From contig JXTC01000004.1 of assembly GCA_002914845.1 (NCBI GenBank), forward strand, positions 897,703-961,702: 64,000 nt of DNA, in the 5' to 3' direction. Each line of letters starts with the position of its first letter. Within the stretch, counting starts at the first letter, position 1. A model generated the notes under the pieces. The model had not been told where the DNA came from, did not search any database, and worked only from the letters and a program-made list of their open reading frames with translations. A program made the translations under genes and the position numbers. The stretch is from Trema orientale (lineage: Eukaryota; Streptophyta; Magnoliopsida; Rosales; Cannabaceae). Below are positions 60,689 through 64,000 of this stretch, piece by piece.

Positions 60689-62352
60689 TCACATGGACAA
60701 TGGTAATAACAGTTTCCTCTCCCTACTCTTTTTGGCTAGTGCATGCCTAGATATTCTCAGCCGTAAAGGAAGAAAGACGCCAAAGCATAGGATGACAAAA
60801 GAAAGCCGAAAGTGCCTGAAGTACAGGGCCACATAGGATGATACAACAAGCATGCTGAATACTAAGGCCCAAAAGATAGCCACGGCAACATCAGTCCTGC
60901 AATATGTTTACAAAAAAATTTCACATTTCACACTTCATAGCCTGAATAAACATTATCAGCTCTATTATGACTTGAAGTACAGATTATGGAGCACCAAACC
61001 ACAAAACTTAAGGCAAACAACATCAAAACAATTGTATTAGACCATGGCCATGCAACTACTCAAGTAGACGTAACCTCATTTAGGTTTCACGTAAAAAAAA
61101 CATTACAGAAAGGCAGTCACAGCCTATACGTCAGAGGAAAAGATTCAGACACATAATATTATGTATTGAAGCATAAGAACAATATTTTTGAGAAATTATA
61201 AACTATACACACATACTTATATACATTGCAAGGGAAACTTAGTCCACGTTTACTGATCCACAATGAGCCGTAATAGGAAACGAAATAAAGGAAGAAGTGT
61301 TTTTGCTTCTCACCCATTTGCCTGTTTAGTTACACAATTAAGAAACGAAGTTCTGGTGAGCTCCTAACATAATTAGTGAAACTGGGAAGGAAAACAAAAT
61401 TTTTTTTAATTCCTTCTTATTGCTCTGCAAAACATTTCCCAGTACTAGTCTTTTCATTTCGTAAAAAGTAACAACGCCCATAAGTCTTCACAATTGCTAC
61501 GAAACTTTTTATTAACAATCCAAAAATCATGCATTATCACCTTCATTTATTTCCCTTCAACTAGAATTCCGAACTGTTTACGTCTAAGATAGAAATTATT
61601 AAATTATTTCACTCGATTTGTTACCAATATATTCCTCCGTTCCGTATTTTCTAGATTCTAATCACCCGAGTCCCTTGCATTGTCGTTCATAGTACATTGA
61701 AACGAGTTGAAATGGATTCACTCGAACATGTACTTGTTTTGAGTGCCTACTTATTTTCTCTGGGTTTGGTATCTACGGATTGATCACCCGCCGAAATATG
61801 GTTTAGAGAGCTCTTATGTGCCTAGAACTTACTCTGAATACAATTCAGACTCATGTGAGCTTTACGTACATAGTGTGAACCCACTCTGGCCAGAGGATCT
61901 TTTATTCTGTTGGTTAAAATTCTCCACCAATTACAAAGAAAACAATGAATTTAAAATTGAATAATGTTGACATCTTCCGAAGGCTCTAGAATTATAGCCG
62001 CGACATAGAAATTTCTTTATCGGACAAAATTTCAATTCACTATTAAAGCCACTTATCAATGATCCAGAACCAGAAAGGCTTATAAAATACAAATGAAATA
62101 GAATAATAACCCTAAAACCCAAATTTTGCAAATTTCAGCTTCTCCTAACAACTGGTTATCATATATGATCTTGCGAAAGAGTAGATGGTAGTAAATTATA
62201 TAAACGATGATACTTGTAAAATAGGGAATTTGAATTAATTACCTTGAAGTGAGATTGGGTTTGGGGGAGAAGACAGTAAGAGCGGAGAATTTTTGCTGGG
62301 ATCGGATCTGGTAATCTCTGAGTTGCTCAACGAGTTTGGACCGAGTTATCAT
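60689..62352 (-). CDS. Small two-membrane-segment protein, plant family of unknown function
   Basis: Two exons, 62352-62243 and 60896-60689, join across an AG|G codon (phase 2; donor TCAAG|GTAAT, acceptor CCTGCAG|GACTG reading on the minus strand) into a 105-residue protein. It starts MITRSKLVEQLRDYQIRSQQ, a polar N terminus. It has a hydrophobic segment at about residues 44-65 (VAIFWALVFSMLVVSSYVAL), a second at about 71-85, a basic stretch RISRHALAKKSRERK, and ends LLLPLSM. I recall close relatives of this layout in other plants, annotated only as uncharacterised or transmembrane proteins. It is probably a membrane protein with both tails on the same side. The intron is about 1.35 kb. No enzymatic motif is present. 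Confidence 0.8.
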
Positions 62353-62611
62353 CTCTTGGGATCGGAGATCTATCTACTCCGACCTCCCAAAACACGTCTT
62401 CCACTACTCTGTTAAGACTGTTACAACTGACACTACCCTCTTCTTCTTCTTTTTTTTTTTTTTTTTTTTGGCGGTGAATCTGATGCGGGAATAAGCCTTT
62501 TACGTATATATATGCGACTGCCCTCTGAATTTCAAATTCTACAAGAACCCTGGGTCTTGAACAGTCGAGTGGGGGAAGGGAACGCATGCGAAGTATGGTA
62601 ACGAGTAACGA

Positions 62612-62830
62612 CAAAAAAGACACCAATAAACGTGTCGTTTGAACTTAGAACCATAAACGACAATTATCGCATAACACCAAACACTACGTGTTGCTTTTCT
62701 TTTAAACGACACCAAACTATGTGTCGCCTTCCCAATCAAATTAAGCTTAATTATGTCGTAATAACTTTCCCAATCACTAGTTAATGTTACATATGTAATA
62801 TGTATAGCTCCAAAGCCGCAAACGACAGCA
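62612..62830. repeat. Second AACGAC/GTCGTT motif cluster
   Basis: In about 215 bp: AACGACA at 62612, GTGTCGTTTG near 62632, AAACGAC at 62654 and 62704, GTGTCGCC near 62720 and CAAACGAC near 62819. Unlike the array at 36.5-38.2 kb, both orientations are present (AAACGACACC...GTGTCG). This is the style of subterminal repeats of CACTA-type transposons. Confidence 0.5.
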
Positions 62831-63162
62831 AACTTCTGAACTAGAGAAAGTAGAATTTCTTTCTTTCTTTTTTTTTTTTTTTTTTTTAATTTTCTTATAC
62901 TTCGAAGCACACTTTTGTTGTCTAGAGTTAAACAAGAAACTTCTGAGGAATACGACAAGTCCTTCGGATGAGCAACAGGTTTTGTCAAGGAAAATATTCC
63001 CAGTAATTTTACTAACTTCTGTATAACATTTCACTTCATTTTTTTTTTCTTTCACTAATTATTAAATAAATAAATAAATAATGATCACATGATTTGGTTA
63101 ATAACACAGAAAAGATTGATAATAGCCTTAATACATAGCTAGGCCATGGCAGTAATCATAAA

Positions 63163-63184
63163 AATATATATATATATATATATG
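63163..63184. repeat. (TA)n microsatellite
   Basis: About 11 TA units in the probable 3' region of DDM1. Confidence 0.9.
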
Positions 63185-63482
63185 AATTTACAAGAGTGTT
63201 TTGAGCTTGGAATGGAACTCCTACGTTCCAAAACAAAATTAGAACCAAAGTCTGGCTCTCTAAAGACTAGCCATGAGCTTAGTCTAATTCTCATCCAAAA
63301 AATAAACTAGCCATGGGCATTTACAAAATAAAAAGTGAGCCCATCTTATCCTAGCAGCGTATGTTGCTCTCAAAAAAAGCACTGATAATTAAAATGGGAT
63401 ACTCAAAGACTAACTTAAAATATTCCAAAAACAATCCCAAAACACTCTTATCCGCCAAGTTCAACGTCTCCTAAAGAGGTAA

Positions 63483-63719
63483 TTAACTATTAAGAGTAGA
63501 AAGCATGCCTCCACTTGCAGTAGGTATGACAACCTCCCAACCAGGCCCTTTAAGGGGGTATTCCGCAGTTGCAGCATTAGTCTTCTCGTCATCTTTGGCG
63601 TTCACAATCAGATCACTACGATCCAACACCTTTTCCAGATCTTCATCACTGATATCAGTCTGAATCTTCTTGTCTTCAGCAGTTTCTTCATCTCGGAGTA
63701 GAGCCAATATATCTTCTTC
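63483..63719 (-). CDS. DDM1: DDM1 (SNF2/LSH-type chromatin remodeller), last coding exon only
   Basis: DDM1 is a SNF2-family ATPase that shifts nucleosomes so that DNA and histone methylation can be kept on transposons and heterochromatin. The exon begins after an acceptor ATTTCAG| (GAA GAA GAT ATA ...) and encodes 78 residues starting EEDILALLRDEETAEDK, then IQTDISDEDLEKVLDRSDLI, and ending GPGWEVVIPTASGGMLSTLNS before a TAA. This matches the C-terminal tail of plant DDM1 as I recall it. The ATPase and helicase domains lie in exons beyond the right edge; 63720-64000 looks like intron. The identification rests on the tail alone but that tail is distinctive. Confidence 0.88.
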   Translation of the reverse strand, partial: EEDILALLRDEETAEDKKIQTDISDEDLEKVLDRSDLIVNAKDDEKTNAATAEYPLKGPGWEVVIPTASGGMLSTLNS

Positions 63720-64000
63720 CTGAAATTATGCGGTATTAGTTACCACACAAGGCCAAATCAGGGGAAGTAATTTTTCCAATTATATTTTAGACATCAGAGA
63801 GGAAAGAAACTTCAAATTTCTAGTTTTGACAACTTAAATTCAAAATTAAACTAATACCAGACCTATAAGCAGATAGGAAAGATAAAGATACATGAGACAC
63901 TAAGCCTGAAAATTCAAACGGGACATAGCTGAGGTCATATTTTATTCATCCACGAGACTGAACAAGCACTAAAAAACTTCGGTCTCAATTTCAACCCAAA
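63720..64000 (-). other. Intron of DDM1 (partial)
   Basis: Lies upstream of the last DDM1 exon on the gene strand. It is AT-rich and no exon with DDM1 similarity is seen before the window ends. Confidence 0.5.

Larger units (their letters stand above)
62353..63482. other. Region between the small membrane-protein gene and DDM1
   Basis: Holds the promoter and leader of the small gene (including a T22 run near 62449-62470), a cluster of AAACGAC/GTGTCGTT motifs (62612-62830), a poly-T run near 62868-62887, a (TA)n tract at 63163-63184 and the probable 3' UTR of DDM1. Confidence 0.5.

Overview
This is a stretch of nuclear DNA from a flowering plant, almost certainly a eudicot. The genes have short exons, AT-rich introns and canonical GT-AG splice sites. 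Their products are plant-specific or plant-type: a GRAS factor, the brassinosteroid P450 DWF4 and the chromatin remodeller DDM1. The AT-rich spaces between them are filled with small plant transposons. I cannot name the species.

Five genes can be supported, all read on the minus strand. (1) 3199-5055 is an uninterrupted coding region for a 618-residue GRAS transcription factor of the SCL4/SCL7 type, with a likely intron in its 5' UTR and a cluster of ACGT elements upstream. (2) 25704-31713 is SDH1, the flavoprotein subunit of mitochondrial complex II. I could join 16 exons into a continuous 638-residue protein; intron 11 uses a GC donor. (3) 44490-48865 is CYP90B1/DWF4, the C-22 hydroxylase of brassinosteroid synthesis, with 8 exons. 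(4) 60689-62352 is a two-exon gene for a 105-residue protein with two hydrophobic segments, from a family I cannot name functionally. (5) 63483-63719 is the last coding exon of DDM1, whose remainder lies beyond the right edge. The genes do not form one pathway; they are ordinary, separately controlled nuclear genes.

The rest is mostly transposon debris, and several insertions can be defined to the base by target-site duplications. 8.8-11.6 kb: a complete short LTR retrotransposon with TGTTG duplications; one LTR carries a nested Mutator-like MITE and the other keeps the empty site. 14.06-14.63 kb: a hAT element with a perfect 8-bp duplication. 22.3-22.8 kb: a probable solo LTR. 33.1-40.9 kb: a dense patchwork of Mutator-like MITEs (33150, 34174, 34435, 36843, 40027), a minisatellite, a LINE RNase H relic and a hAT element. 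49.8 kb: another hAT element. 53.3 kb: a tRNA-derived SINE with a 14-bp duplication. The 11.7 kb upstream of DWF4 (48.9-60.6 kb) shows no convincing gene.

The least explained signals are two unrelated small repeat families whose copies are all bounded by (TA)n tracts, one of them inside an SDH1 intron; a one-strand array of the 7-mer AAACGAC at 36.5-38.2 kb, interrupted by a 964-bp Mutator-like element; and two copies of one MITE in head-to-head orientation that could fold into a long hairpin.
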